In this document: in pieces, positions 20,038-20,078 of the stretch
How positions within the stretch are numbered: the first letter of the stretch is position 1
Layout of the letters: every line of letters starts with the position of its first letter
Notes under the pieces: generated by a model
Told to the model about the DNA's origin: nothing
Databases searched by the model: none
Seen by the model: the letters and a program-made list of their open reading frames with translations, nothing else
Program-made: the position numbers and the translations under genes
Assembly (NCBI GenBank): GCA_036782755.1
Contig: DAIPYL010000027.1
Span: 1-20,078, forward strand
From: Jeotgalicoccus sp036782755
Lineage (GTDB): Bacteria > Bacillota > Bacilli > Staphylococcales > Salinicoccaceae
Direction of reading: 5' to 3'
DNA: 20,078 nucleotides

Positions 20038-20078
20038 CGCTTACTCCGCAATGAGCGGGTGTCATTCCCGAGCAAGAG
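20038..20078 (+). repeat. GC-rich imperfect hairpin after the LysE gene, possible dispersed repeat
   Basis: The core AATGA (20050-20054) / TCATT (20062-20066) closes on GCGGGTG, and outer arms continue to 20038/20078 with several mismatches. CCGC/GCGG (20046-20049, 20055-20058) offers a competing stem. The core ATGAGCGGGTGTCAT matches ATGAGACGCTGTCAT (7601-7615) beside the assembly gap at 12 of 15 positions. It also could be the 5' half of a terminator whose T-run lies outside the window. Confidence 0.4.

Noticed and set aside
1..20078. CRISPR array, phage, toxin-antitoxin, restriction or other defence system.
   Set aside because: No regular repeat-spacer pattern outside the short 32-nt period at the gap, no integrase or transposase, and every sizeable frame is explained by metabolic, transport or metal-homeostasis genes.

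Overview
The window is ordinary low-to-mid GC Firmicute chromosome. The best guess is the family Staphylococcaceae, possibly a salt-tolerant genus such as Salinicoccus or Jeotgalicoccus, although the genus cannot be fixed from the sequence alone. The reasons are strong AGGAGG-type ribosome sites, several TTG/GTG starts, a PdxS and a divergent MocR-type regulator arranged as I recall from Staphylococcus, a Bacillus/Staphylococcus-style csoR-copA-copZ cassette, and a PatA-type aminotransferase. A run of exactly 100 N (7636-7735) is an assembly gap of unknown true length. No rRNA, tRNA, CRISPR array, transposase or phage gene was seen.

Layout: (1) 1-1141, minus strand: the nearly complete aminotransferase gene patA, cut by the left edge. 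(2) 1281-5173, plus strand: a tight five-gene unit made of the three subunits of a TRAP transporter, a small cupin and a 2-keto-4-pentenoate-hydratase-like enzyme of the FAH superfamily, closed by a strong terminator. It looks like an uptake-and-degradation module for an unknown organic or sugar acid. (3) 5292-7569: pdxS (minus) divergent from its probable regulator pdxR (plus). PdxS starts about ten residues late, and no pdxT lies beside it. (4) 7584-7747: GC-rich repeats on both sides of the assembly gap. (5) 7821-9821, minus: an SDR oxidoreductase and ilvE, each with its own terminator and promoter. (6) 10038-11144, plus: an Old Yellow Enzyme family flavin oxidoreductase. (7) 11286-14070, plus: an AbgT-family transporter followed by an M20D amidohydrolase, probably import plus hydrolysis of an N-acyl amino acid such as p-aminobenzoyl-glutamate. 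(8) 14119-17143, plus: copper efflux operon csoR-copA-copZ, with a CsoR-type operator lying inside the promoter spacer. (9) 17274-20021, plus: CNNM/CorC-type membrane protein, metallophosphoesterase and LysE-family exporter, tightly packed. (10) 20038-20078: a GC-rich hairpin whose core resembles the repeat beside the gap.

Nothing here is a clear new defence or mobile system. The most rewarding items are the TRAP-cupin-hydratase operon of unknown substrate, the shortened PdxS without an adjacent PdxT, a patA/TRAP divergent promoter pair that may share one -35 hexamer beside a good CodY-box match, and a hairpin repeat that may be dispersed in this genome.
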